Part shown: piece after piece, positions 1 through 13,258 of the stretch | Layout: every line of letters begins with the position of its first letter | How positions within the stretch are numbered: position 1 is the first letter of the stretch | Assembly (NCBI RefSeq): GCF_012489685.1 | Contig: NC_080042.1 | Coordinates: 39,189,158 to 39,253,157, forward strand | Direction of reading: 5' to 3' | DNA: 64,000 nucleotides | Source: Lotus japonicus | Taxonomy: Eukaryota; Streptophyta; Magnoliopsida; Fabales; Fabaceae | The notes under the pieces: generated by a model | Databases searched by the model: none | Seen by the model: only the letters and a program-made list of their open reading frames with translations | What the model was told of the DNA's origin: nothing | Translations under genes and position numbers: made by a program

Positions 1-820
1 ATTGAAAAGTTCCAAATTTTTGTCCACAGTTTAAGGGACTAAAATTAGGGACTGTGCCCCAGCTTTTTCGAATTCGCGCGCACGTATTTTGTTTTACGAA
101 AGTTTCGCCCAAATTGTTTGTAGAGCTGTTTGACGGGAACATAACTCGAACAAATGTGCAGTCTTAAAATGTTCCAAATTTTTTTCCACAGTTTAAGGGA
201 ATAAAATTAGGGACTGTGCCCCAGTTTCGTCGAATACGCGCGCAGGAATTTTGTTTTACGAACGTTTAGCCCAAATTGTTCGTAGAGCTGCTTGACGGGA
301 ACATAACTCGAACAAATGTGCAGTCTTGAAATGTTCCAAATTTTTGTCCACAGTTTAAGAGACTAAAATTAGGTACTGTGCCCCAGTTTCGTCGAATTCG
401 CGCGCATGAATTTTGTTTTACGAACGTTTCACCCAAATTGTTCGTAGAGCTGCTTGACGGGAACATAACTCGAACAAATGTGCAGTCTGGAAATTGTTCG
501 TAGAGCTGCTTGACGGGAACATAACTTGAACAAATGTGCAGTTCTGAAATGTTCCAAATTTTTGTCCACAGTTTAAGGGACTAAAATTAGTGACTGTGCC
601 CCAGTTTCGTCGAATTCGCGCGCAGGAATTTGTTTTACGAACGTTTCGCCCAAATTGTTCGTAGAGCTGCTTGACGGGAACACAACTCGAACAAAAGTGC
701 AGTCTTGAAATTGTTCGTAGAGCTGCTTGACGGGAACATAACTCGAACAAATGTGCAATATTGAAAAGTTCCAAATTTTTGTGCACAGTTTAAGGGACTA
801 AAATTAGGGACTGTGCCCTA
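1..820 (+). repeat. Higher-order repeat, 2328-bp offset, copy 1
   Basis: This block repeats at about 2329-3148 with a constant 2328-bp offset. Shared rare variants include ATTGAAAAGTTCC at 1 and 2329, and the AAATTAGTGACTGTG variant at 590 and 2918. The copies diverge near 790-820. A shorter related segment (about 400-790) also repeats at +1569. Confidence 0.75.
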
Positions 821-3800
821 GTTTCGTCGAATTCGCGCGCAGGAATTTTGTTTTATAAACGTTTCGCCCAAATTGTTCGTAGAGCTGCTCGACGGGAACA
901 TAACTCGAACAAATTTGCAGTCCTGAAATGTTCAAAATTTTTGTCCACAGTTTAAGGGACTAAAATTAGGGACTGTGCCCCAGTTTCGTTGAATTCGCGC
1001 GCAGGAATTTTGTTTTATAAACGTTTCGCCCAAATTGTTCGTAGAGCTGCTCGACGGGAACATAACTCGAACAAATGTACTGTCCTGAAATGTTCCAAAT
1101 TTTTGTCCACAGTTTAAGGGACTAAAATTAGGGACTGTGCCCCAGCTTTTTCGAATTCGCGCGCACGTATTTTGTTTTACGAAAGTTTCGCCCAAATTGT
1201 TTGTAGAGCTGTTTGACGGGAACATAACTCGAGCAAATGTGCAGTCTTAAAATGTTCCAAATTTTTTTCCACAGTTTAAGGGAATAAAATTAGGGACTGT
1301 GCCCCAGTTTCGTCGAATACGCGCGCAGGAATTTTGTTTTACGAACGTTTAGCCCAAATTGTTCGTAGAGCTGCTTGACGGGAACATAACTCGAACAAAT
1401 GTGCAGTCCTGAAATGTTCAAAATTTTTGTCCACAGTTTAAGGGACTAAAATTAGGGACTGTGCCCCAGTTTCGTCGAATTCGCGCGCACGTATTTTGTT
1501 TTACGAAAGTTTCGCCCAAATTGTTCGTAGAGCTGCTTGACGGGAACATAACTCGAACAAATGTGCAGTCTTGAAATGTTCCAAATTTTTTTCCACAGTT
1601 TAAGGGACTAAAATTAGGGACTGTGCCCCAGTTTCGTCGAATACGCGCGCAGGAATTTTGTTTTACTAACGTTTCGCCCAAATTGTTCGTAGAGATGCTT
1701 GACAGGAACATAACTCGAACAAATGTGCAGTTCTGAAATGTTCCAAATTTTTGTCCACAGTTTAAGGGACTAAAATTAGGGACTGTGCCCTAGTTTCGTC
1801 GAATTCGCGCGCAAGAATTTTGTTTTATAATCGTTTTGCCCAAATTTTTCGTAGAGCTGCTCGACGGGAACATAACTCGAACAAATGTGCAGTCCTGAAA
1901 TGTTCCAAATTTTTGTCCACAGTTTAAGGGACTAAAATTAGGGACTGTGCCCCAGTTTCGTCGAATTCGCGCGCAAGAATTTTGTTTTACGAAAGTTTCA
2001 CCCAAATTGTTCGTAGAGCTGCTTGACGGGAACATAACTCGAACAAATGTGCAGTTTGGAAATTGTTCGTAGAGCTGCTTGACGGGAACATAACTTGAAC
2101 AAATGTGCAGTTCTGAAATGTTCCAAATTTTTGTCCACAGTTTAAGGGACTAAAATTAGTGACTGTGCCCCAGTTTCGTCGAATTCGCGCGCAGGAATTT
2201 GTTTTACGAACGTTTCGCCCAAATTGTTCGTAGAGCTGCTTGACGGGAACATAACTCGAACAAATGTGCAGTCTTGAAATTGTTCGTAGAGCTGCTTGAC
2301 GGGAACATAACTCGAACAAATGTGCAATATTGAAAAGTTCCAAATTTTTGTCCACAGTTTAAGGGACTAAAATTAGGGACTGTGCCCCAGCTTTTTCGAA
2401 TTCGCGCGCACGTATTTTGTTTTACGAAAGTTTCGCCCAAATTGTTTGTAGAGCTGTTTGACGGGAACATAACTCGAACAAATGTGCAGTCTTAAAATGT
2501 TCCAAATTTTTTTCCACAGTTTAAGGGAATAAAATTAGGGACTGTGCCCCAGTTTCGTCGAATACGCGCGCAGGAATTTTGTTTTACGAACGTTTAGCCC
2601 AAATTGTTCGTAGAGCTGCTTGACGGGAACATAACTCGAACAAATGTGCAGTCTTGAAATGTTCCAAATTTTTGTCCACAGTTTAAGAGACTAAAATTAG
2701 GTACTGTGCCCCAGTTTCGTCGAATTCGCGCGCATGAATTTTGTTTTACGAACGTTTCACCCAAATTGTTCGTAGAGCTGCTTGACGGGAACATAACTCG
2801 AACAAATGTGCAGTCTGGAAATTGTTCGTAGAGCTGCTTGACGGGAACATAACTTGAACAAATGTGCAGTTCTGAAATGTTCCAAATTTTTGTCCACAGT
2901 TTAAGGGACTAAAATTAGTGACTGTGCCCCAGTTTCGTCGAATTCGCGCGCAGGAATTTGTTTTACGAACGTTTCGCCCAAATTGTTCGTAGAGCTGCTT
3001 GACGGGAACACAACTCGAACAAAAGTGCAGTCTTGAAATTGTTCGTAGAGCTGCTTGACGGGAACATAACTCGAACAAATGTGCAATATTGAAAAGTTCC
3101 AAATTTTTGTCCACAGTTTAAGGGACTAAAATTAGGGACTGTGCCCTAGTTTCGTCGAATTCGCGGGCAGGAATTTTGTTTTACGAACGTTTCGCCCAAA
3201 TTGTTAGTAGAGCTGCTTGACGGGAACATAATTCGAACAAATGTGCAGTCCTGGAATGTTCCAAATTTTTGTCCACAGTTAAAGGGACTAAAATTAGGGA
3301 CTTTGCCCCAGTTTCGTCGAATTCGCGCGTAGGAATTTTGTTTTACGAAAGTTTCGCCCAAATTGTTCGTAGAGCTGCTCGACGGGAACATAACTCGAAC
3401 AAATTAGAAGTCCTGAAATGTTTCAAATTTTTGTCCACAGTTTAAGGGACTCAAATTAGGGACTGTGCCCCAGTTTCGTCGAATTCGCGAGCAGGAATTT
3501 TGTTTTACGATAGTTTCGCCCAAATTGTTCGTAGAGCTGCTCGACAGGAAAAGAACTCGAACAAATGAGCAGTCGTGACATTTTCCAAATTTTTGTCCAC
3601 AGTTTAAGGGACTAAAATTAGGGACTGTGCCCCAGTTTCGCCGAATTCGCCCGCAGGAATTTTGTTTTACGAAAGTTTCACCCAAATTGTTCGTAGAGCT
3701 GCTTGACGGGAACATAACTCGAACAAATGTGCAGTCTTGAAATTGTTCGTAGAGCTGCTTCACGGGAACATAACTCGAACAAATGTGCAATCCTGAAATG

Positions 3801-5949
3801 TTTCAAATTTTTGTCCACAGTTTAAGGGACTAAAATTAGGGACTGTGCCCCAGTTTCGTCGAATTCGCGCGCAGGAATTTTGTTTTACGAAAGTTTCGCC
3901 CAAATTGTTCGTAGAGCTGCTCGACGGGAACATAACTCGAACATATGAGCAATCCTGATATGTTTCAAATTTTTGTCCACAGTTTAAGGGACTAAAATTA
4001 GGGACTGTGCCCCAGTTTCGTTGAATTCGCGCGCAGGATTTTTGTTTTACGAAAGTTTCACCCAAATTGTTCGTAGAGCTGCTCGACGGGAACAGAACTC
4101 GAACAAATGTGCAGTCCTGAAATGTTCAAAAATTTTGTCCACAGTTTAAGGGACTAAAATTAGGGACTGTGCCCCAGTTTCGTCGAATTCGCGCGCAGGA
4201 ATTTTGTTTTATAAACGTTTCTCCCAAATTGTTCGTAGAGCTGCTTGACGGGAACATAACTCGAACAAATGTGCAGTCTTGAAATGTTCCAAATTTTTGT
4301 CCACAATTAAAGAGACTAAAATTAGGTACTGTGCCCCAGTTTCGTCGAATTCGCGCGCATGAATTTTGTTTTACGAACGTTTCGCCCAAATTGTTCGTAG
4401 AGCTGCTCGACGGGAACATATCTCGAACAAATGTGCAGTCCTGAAATGTTCCAAATTTTTGTCCACAGTTTAAGGGACTAAAATTAGGGACTGTGCCCCA
4501 GTTTCGCCGAATTCGCGCGCACGTATTTTGTTTTACGAAAGTTTCGCCCAAATTGTTCGTAGAGCTGCTTGACGGGAACATAACTCGAACAAATGTGCAG
4601 TCTTGATATGTTCCAAATTTTTTTCCACAGTTTAAGGGACTAAAATTAGGGACTGTGCCCCAGTTTCGTCGAATACGCGCGCAGGAATTTTGTTTTACGA
4701 ACGTTTCGCCCAAATTGTTCGTAGAGCTGCTTGACAGGAACATAACTCGAACAAATGTGCAGTTCTGAAATGTTCCAAATTTTTGTCCACAGTTTAAGGG
4801 ACTAAACTTAGGGACTGTGCCCCAGTTTCGTCGAATTCGCGCGCAAGAATTTTGTTTTAAAATCGTTTTGCCCAAATTTTTCGTAGAGCTGCTCGACGGG
4901 AACATAACTCGAACAAATGTGCAGTCCTGAAATGTTCCAAATTTTTTGTCCACAGTTTAAGGGACTAAAATTAGGGACTGTGCCCCAGTTTCGTCGAATT
5001 CGCGCGCAAGAATTTTGTTTTACGAAAGTTTCACCCAAATTGTTCGTAGAGCTGCTTGACGGGAACATAACTCGAACAAATGTGCAGTCTTGAAATTGTT
5101 CGTAGAGTTGCTTGACGGGAACATAACTCGAACAAATGTGCAGTCCTGAAATGTTCCAAATTTTTGTCCACAGTTTAAGGGACTAAAATTAGGGACTGTG
5201 CCCCTGTTTCGTCGAATTCGCGCGCAAGAATTTTGTTTTAGGAAAGTTTCGCCCAAATTGTTCGTAGAGCTGCTCGACGGGAACATAACTCGAACAAATG
5301 TGCAGTCCTGAAATGTTCCAAATTTTTGTCCACAGTTTAAGGGACTAAAATTAGGGACTGTGCCCCAGTTTCGTCGAATTTGCGCGCAAGAATTTTGTTT
5401 TACGAATGTTTCGCCCAAATTGTTCGTAGAGCTGCTCGACGGGAACAGAACTCGAACAAATGTGCAGTCCTGGAATGTTCCAAATTTTTGTCCACAGTTT
5501 AAGGGTCTAAAATTAGGGACTGTGCCCCAGTTTCGTCGAATTCGCGCGCAGGAATTTTGTTTTACGAAAGTTTCGCCCAAATTTTTCGTAGAGCTGCTCG
5601 ACGGGAACATAGCTCGTACAAATGTGCAGTCCTGAAATGTTCCAAATTTTTGTCCACAGTTTAAGGGACTTAAATTAGGGATTGTGCCCCAGTTTCGTCG
5701 AATTCGCGCGCAGGAATTTTGTTTTATAAACGTTTCGCCCAAATTGTTCGTAGAGCTGCTCGACGGGAACATAACTCGAACAAATTTGCAGTCCTGAAAT
5801 GTTCCAAATTTTTGTCCACAGTTCAAGGGACTAAAATTAGGGACTGTGCCCCAGTTTCGTCGAATTCGCGCGCAGGAATTTTGTTTTATAAACGTTTCGC
5901 CCAAATTGTTCGTAGAGCTGCTCGACGGGAACATAACTCGAACAAATGT

Positions 5950-8690
5950 ACAGTCCTGAAATGTTCAAAAGTTTTGTCCACAGTTTAAGGGACTAAACTT
6001 AGGGACTGTGCCCCAGTTTCGTCGAATTCGCGCGCAAGAATTTTGTTTTAAATTCGTTTTGCCCAAATTTTTCGTAGAGCTGCTCGACGGGAACATAACT
6101 CGAACAAATGTGCAGTCCTGAAATGTTCCAAATTTTTTGTCCACAGTTTAAGTGACTAAAATTAGGGACTGTGCCCCAGTTTCGTCGAATTCGCGCGCAG
6201 GAATTTTGTTTTACGAATGTTTCGCCCAAATTGTTCGTAGAGCTGCTCGACGGGAAAAGAACTCGAACAAATGTGCAGTCCTGGAATGTTCCAAATTTTT
6301 GTCCACAGTTTAAGGGACTAAAATTAGGGACTGTATCCCAGTTTCGTCGAATTCGCACGCAAGAATTTTGTTTTACGAAAGTTTCACCCAAATTGTTCGT
6401 AGAGCTGCTTGACGGGAACACAACTCGAACAAAAGTGCAGTCTTGAAATTGTTCGTAGAGCTGCTTGACGGGAACATAACTCGAACAAATGTGCAATATT
6501 GAAAAGTTCCAAATTTTTGTCCACAGTTTAAGGGACTAAAATTAGGGACTGTGCCCTAGTTTCGTCGAATTCGCGGGCAGGAATTTTGTTTTACGAACGT
6601 TTCGCCCAAATTGTTAGTAGAGCTGCTTGACGGGAACATAATTCGAACAAATGTGCAGTCCTTGAATGTTCCAAATTTTTGTCCACAGTTAAAGGGACTA
6701 AAATTAGGGACTTTGCCCCAGTTTCGTCGAATTTGCGCGCAGGAATTTTTGTCCACAAATTTTTGTCCACAGTTTAAGGGACTCAAATTAGGGACTGTGC
6801 CCCAGTTTCGTCGAAATCGCGAGCAGGAATTTTGTTTTACGATAGTTTCGCCCAAATTGTTCGTAGAGCTGCTCGACAGGAAAAGAACTCGAACAAATGA
6901 GCAGTCGTGACATTTTCCAAATTTTTGTCCACAGTTTAAGGGACTAAAATTAGGGACTGTGCCCCAGTTTCGCCGAATTCGCCCGCAGGAATTTTGTTTT
7001 ACGAAAGTTTCACCCAAATTGTTCGTAGAGCTGCTTGACGGGAACATAACTCGAACAAATGTGCAGTCTTGAAATTGTTCGTAGAGCTGCTTCACGGGAA
7101 CATAACTCAAACAAATGTGCAATCCTGAAATGTTTCAAATTTTTGTACACAGTTTAAGGGACTAAAATTAAGGACTGTGCCCTAGTTTCGTCGAATTCGC
7201 GCGCAGGATTTTTGTTTTATAAACGTTTCGCCCAAATTGTTCGTAGAGCTGCTCGACGGGAACATAACTCGAACAAATTTGCAGTCCTGAAATGTTCCAA
7301 ATTTTTGTCCACAGTTTAAGGGACTAAAATTAGGGACTGTGCCCCAGTTTCGTCGAATTCGCGCGCAGGAATTTTGTTTTATAAACGTTTCGCCCAAATT
7401 GTTCGTAGAGCTGCTCGACGGGAACATAACTCGAACAAATGTACAGTCCTGAAATGTTCAAAATTTTTGTCCACAGTTTAAGGGACTAAACTTAGGGACT
7501 GTGCCCCAGTTTCGTCGAATTCGCGCGCAAGAATTTTGTTTTAAATTCGTTTTGCCCAAATTTTTCGTAGAGCTGCTCGACGGGAACATAACTCGAACAA
7601 ATGTGCAGTCCTGAAATGTTCCAAATTTTTTGTCCACAGTTTAAGTGACTAAAATTAGGGACTGTGCCCCAGTTTCGTCGAATTCGCGCGCAGGAATTTT
7701 GTTTTACGAATGTTTCGCCCAAATTGTTCGTAGAGCTGCTCGACGGGAAAAGAACTCGAACAAATGTGCAGTCCTGGAATGTTCCAAATTTTTGTCCACA
7801 GTTTAAGGGACTAAAATTAGGGACTGTGCCCCAGTTTCGTCGAATTCGCACGCAAGAATTTTGTTTTACGAAAGTTTCACCCAAATTGTTCGTAGAGCTG
7901 CTTGACGGGAACACAACTCGAACAAAAGTGCAGTCTTGAAATTGTTCGTAGAGCTGCTTGACGGGAACATAACTCGAACAAATGTGCAATATTGAAAAGT
8001 TCCAAATTTTTGTCCACAGTTTAAGGGACTAAAATTAGGGACTGTGCCCTAGTTTCGTGGAATTCGCGGGAAGGAATTTTTTTTTACGAACGTTTCGCCC
8101 AAATTGTTAGTAGAGCTGCTTGACGGGAACATAATTCGAACAAATGTGCAGTCCTTGAATGTTCCAAATTTTTGTCCACAGTTAAAGGGACTAAAATTAG
8201 GGACTTTGCCCCAGTTTCGTCGAATTCGCGCGCAGGAATTTTTGTCCACAAATTTTTGTCCCTAGTTTAAGGGACTCAAATTAGGGACTGTGCCCCAGTT
8301 TCGTCGAATTCGCGAGCAGGAATTTTGTTTTACGATAGTTTCGCCCAAATTGTTCGTAGAGCTGCTCGACAGGAAAAGAACTCGAACAAATGAGCAGTCG
8401 TGACATTTTCCAAATTTTTGTCCACAGTTTAAGGGACTAAAATTAGGGACTGTGCCCCAGTTTCGCCGAATTCGCCCGCAGGAATTTTGTTTTACGAAAG
8501 TTTCACCCAAATTGTTCGTAGAGCTGCTTGACGGGAACATAACTCGAACAAATGTGCAGTCTTGAAATTGTTCGTAGAGCTGCTTCACGGGAACATAACT
8601 CGAACAAATGTGCAATCCTGAAATGTTTCAAATTTTTGTACACAGTTTAAGGGACTAAAATTAAGGACTGTGCCCTAGTTTCGTCGAATT
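5950..8690 (+). repeat. Higher-order repeat, 1493-bp period, two copies
   Basis: About 5950-7190 and 7443-8690 match at a 1493-bp offset. They share the TTTTAAATTCGTTTTGCCC variant (6047, 7540), the AAGTGACTAAAATTAG variant, and the truncated monomer junction containing TTTTTGTCCACAAATTTTTG. The right copy overlaps the 2850-bp duplication that follows. Confidence 0.75.
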
Positions 8691-11600
8691 CGCGCGCCGG
8701 AATTTTGTTTTACGAACGTTTCGCCCAAATTGTTCGTAGAGCTGCTTGACAGGAACATAACTCGAACAAATGTGCAGTCTTGAAATTGTTCGTGGAGCTG
8801 CTTGACGGGAACATAACTCGAACAAATGTGCAGTCTTGAAATTGTTCGTGGAGCTGCTTGACGGGAACATAACTCGAACAAATGTGCAATCTTGAAATGT
8901 TCCAAATTTTTGTCCACAGTTTAAGGGACTAAAATTAGGGAGTGTGCCCCAGTTTTGTCGAATTCGCGCGCAGGAATTTTGTTTTACGAACGTTTCGCCA
9001 AATTGTTCGTAGAGCTGCTTGACAGGAACATAACTCGAACAAATGTGCAGTCTTGAAATGTTCCAAATTTTTGTCCACAGTTTAAGGGACTAAAATTAGG
9101 GACTGTGCCCCAGTTTTGTCGAATACGCGCGCAGGAATTTTGTTTTACGAACGTTTCGCCCAAATTGTTCGTAGAGCTGCTCGACGGGAACAGAACTCGA
9201 ACAAATGTGCAGTCCTGAAATGTTCCAAATTTTTGTCCACAGTTTAAGGGACTAAAATTAGGGACTGTGCCCCAGTTTCGTCGAATTCGCGCGCAGGAAT
9301 TTTGTTTTATAAACGTTTCGCCCAAATTGTTCGTAGAGCTGCTCGACGGGACCATAACTCGAACAAATTTGCAGTCCTGAAATGTTCCAAATTTTTGTCC
9401 ACAGTTTAAGGGACTAAAATTAGGGACTGTGCCCCAGTTTCGTCGAATTCGCGCGCAGGAATTTTGTTTTATAAACGTTTCGCCCAAATTGTTCGTAGAG
9501 CTGCTCGACGGGAACATAACTCGAACAAATGTACAGTCCTGAAATGTTCCAAATTTTTGTCCACAGTTTAAGGGACTAAAATTAGGGACTGTGCCCCAGT
9601 TTCGTCGAATTCGCGCGCACGTATTTTGTTTTACGAAAGTTTTGCCCAAATTGTTCGTAGAGCTGTTTGAGGGGAACATAACTCGAACAAATGTGCAGTC
9701 TTGAAATTGTTCGTAGAGCTGCTTGACGGGAACATAACTCGAACAAATGTGCAGTCCTGAAATGTGCCAAATTTTTGTCCACAGTTTAAGGGACTAAAAT
9801 TAGGGACAGTGCCCCAGTTTCGTCGAATACGCGCGCAGGAATTTTGTTTTAGGAACGTTTCACCCAAATTGTTCGTAGAGCTGCTTGACGGGAACATAAC
9901 TCGAACAAATGTGCAGTCTGGAAATTGTTCGTAGAGCTGCTTGACGGGAACATAACTCGAACAAATGTGCAGTCCTGAAATGTTCCAAATTTTTGTCCAC
10001 AGTTTAAGGGACTAAAATTAGGGACTGTGCCCCAGTTTCGTCGAATACGCGCGCAGGAATTTTGTTTTACGAACGTTTAGCCCAAATTGTTCGTAGAGCT
10101 GCTTGACGGGAACATAACTCGATCAAATGTGCAGTCTTGAAATGTTCCAAATTTTTGTCCACAGTTTAAGGGTCTAAAATTAGGGACTGTGCCCCAGTTT
10201 CGTCGAATACGCGCGCAGGAATTTTGTTTTACGAAAGTTTCGCCCAAATTGTTCGTAGAGCTGCTTGACGGGAACATACATCGAACAAATGTGCAGTCCT
10301 GAAATGTTCCAAATTTTTGTCCACAGTTTAAGGGTCTAAAATTAGGGACTGTGCCCTAGTTTTGTCGAATACGCGCGCAGGAATTTTGTTTTACGAACGT
10401 TTCGCCCAAATTTTTCGTAGAGCTGCTCGACGGGAACATAACTCGAACAAATGTGCAGTCCTGAAATGTTCCAAATTTTTTGTCCACAGTTTAAGTGACT
10501 AAAATTAGGGACTGTGCCCCAGTTTCGTCGAATTCGCGCGCAGGAATTTTGTTTTACGAATGTTTCGCCCAAATTGTTCGTAGAGCTGCTCGACGGGAAA
10601 AGAACTCGAACAAATGTGCAGTCCTGGAATGTTCCAAATTTTTGTCCACAGTTTAAGGGACTAAAATTAGGGACTGTGCCCCAGTTTCGTCGAATTCGCA
10701 CGCAAGAATTTTGTTTTACGAAAGTTTCACCCAAATTGTTCGTAGAGCTGCTTGACGGGAACACAACTCGAACAAAAGTGCAGTCTTGAAATTGTTCGTA
10801 GAGCTGCTTGACGGGAACATAACTCGAACAAATGTGCAATATTGAAAAGTTCCAAATTTTTGTCCACAGTTTAAGGGACTAAAATTAGGGACTGTGCCCT
10901 AGTTTCGTGGAATTCGCGGGAAGGAATTTTTTTTTACGAACGTTTCGCCCAAATTGTTAGTAGAGCTGCTTGACGGGAACATAATTCGAACAAATGTGCA
11001 GTCCTTGAATGTTCCAAATTTTTGTCCACAATTAAAGGGACTAAAATTAGGGACTTTGCCCCAGTTTCGTCGAATTCGCGCGCAGGAATTTTTGTCCACA
11101 AATTTTTGTCCCTAGTTTAAGGGACTCAAATTAGGGACTGTGCCCCAGTTTCGTCGAATTCGCGAGCAGGAATTTTGTTTTACGATAGTTTCGCCCAAAT
11201 TGTTCGTAGAGCTGCTCGACAGGAAAAGAACTCGAACAAATGAGCAGTCGTGACATTTTCCAAATTTTTGTCCACAGTTTAAGGGACTAAAATTAGGGAC
11301 TGTGCCCCAGTTTCGCCGAATTCGCCCGCAGGAATTTTGTTTTACGAAAGTTTCACCCAAATTGTTCGTAGAGCTGCTTGACGGGAACATAACTCGAACA
11401 AATGTGCAGTCTTGAAATTGTTCGTAGAGCTGCTTCACGGGAACATAACTCGAACAAATGTGCAATCCTGAAATGTTTCAAATTTTTGTACACAGTTTAA
11501 GGGACTAAAATTAAGGACTGTGCCCTAGTTTCGTCGAATTCGCGCGCCGGAATTTTGTTTTACGAACGTTTCGCCCAAATTGTTCGTAGAGCTGCTTGAC

Positions 11601-13258
11601 AGGAACATAACTCGAACAAATGTGCAGTCTTGAAATTGTTCGTGGAGCTGCTTGACGGGAACATAACTCGAACAAATGTGCAGTCTTGAAATTGTTCGTG
11701 GAGCTGCTTGACGGGAACATAACTCGAACAAATGTGCAATCTTGAAATGTTCCAAATTTTTGTCCACAGTTTAAGGGACTAAAATTAGGGAGTGTGCCCC
11801 AGTTTTGTCGAATTCGCGCGCAGGAATTTTGTTTTACGAACGTTTCGCCAAATTGTTCGTAGAGCTGCTTGACAGGAACATAACTCGAACAAATGTGCAG
11901 TCTTGAAATGTTCCAAATTTTTGTCCACAGTTTAAGGGACTAAAATTAGGGACTGTGCCCCAGTTTTGTCGAATACGCGCGCAGGAATTTTGTTTTACGA
12001 ACGTTTCGCCCAAATTGTTCGTAGAGCTGCTCGACGGGAACAGAACTCGAACAAATGTGCAGTCCTGAAATGTTCCAAATTTTTGTCCACAGTTTAAGGG
12101 ACTAAAATTAGGGACTGTGCCCCAGTTTCGTCGAATTCGCGCGCAGGAATTTTGTTTTATAAACGTTTCGCCCAAATTGTTCGTAGAGCTGCTCGACGGG
12201 ACCATAACTCGAACAAATTTGCAGTCCTGAAATGTTCCAAATTTTTGTCCACAGTTTAAGGGACTAAAATTAGGGACTGTGCCCCAGTTTCGTCGAATTC
12301 GCGCGCAGGAATTTTGTTTTATAAACGTTTCGCCCAAATTGTTCGTAGAGCTGCTCGACGGGAACATAACTCGAACAAATGTACAGTCCTGAAATGTTCC
12401 AAATTTTTGTCCACAGTTTAAGGGACTAAAATTAGGGACTGTGCCCCAGTTTCGTCGAATTCGCGCGCACGTATTTTGTTTTACGAAAGTTTTGCCCAAA
12501 TTGTTCGTAGAGCTGTTTGAGGGGAACATAACTCGAACAAATGTGCAGTCTTGAAATTGTTCGTAGAGCTGCTTGACGGGAACATAACTCGAACAAATGT
12601 GCAGTCCTGAAATGTGCCAAATTTTTGTCCACAGTTTAAGGGACTAAAATTAGGGACAGTGCCCCAGTTTCGTCGAATACGCGCGCAGGAATTTTGTTTT
12701 ACGAACGTTTCACCCAAATTGTTCGTAGAGCTGCTTGACGGGAACATAACTCGAACAAATGTGCAGTCTGGAAATTGTTCGTAGAGCTGCTTGACGGGAA
12801 CATAACTCGAACAAATGTGCAGTCCTGAAATGTTCCAAATTTTTGTCCACAGTTTAAGGGACTAAAATTAGGGACTGTGCCCCAGTTTCGTCGAATACGC
12901 GCGCAGGAATTTTGTTTTACGAACGTTTAGCCCAAATTGTTCGTAGAGCTGCTTGACGGGAACATAACTCGATCAAATGTGCAGTCTTGAAATGTTCCAA
13001 ATTTTTGTCCACAGTTTAAGGGTCTAAAATTAGGGACTGTGCCCCAGTTTCGTCGAATACGCGCGCAGGAATTTTGTTTTACGAAAGTTTCGCCCAAATT
13101 GTTCGTAGAGCTGCTTGACGGGAACATACATCGAACAAATGTGCAGTCCTGAAATGTTCCAAATTTTTGTCCACAGTTTAAGGGTCTAAAATTAGGGACT
13201 GTGCCCTAGTTTTGTCGAATACGCGCGCAGGAATTTTGTTTTACGAACGTTTCGCCCA
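7553..13258 (+). repeat. Higher-order repeat, 2850-bp period, two near-identical copies
   Basis: About 7553-10402 and 10403-13258 are head-to-tail copies at a constant 2850-bp offset. Only scattered single-base differences are seen, for example TTTTAGGAACG at 9848 against TTTTACGAACG at 12698, and CACAGTTAAAGG against CACAATTAAAGG. The block ends where the TTTTTCG variant at about 10410 meets TTGTTCG at about 13260. High identity over so many monomers points to recent unequal exchange of a multi-monomer block. Confidence 0.9.

Noticed and set aside
5639..5800. CENP-B box in the monomer
   Set aside because: TTCG and CGGG both occur (TTCGTAGAGCTGCTTGACGGG) but are 13 bases apart and not the 7 required.
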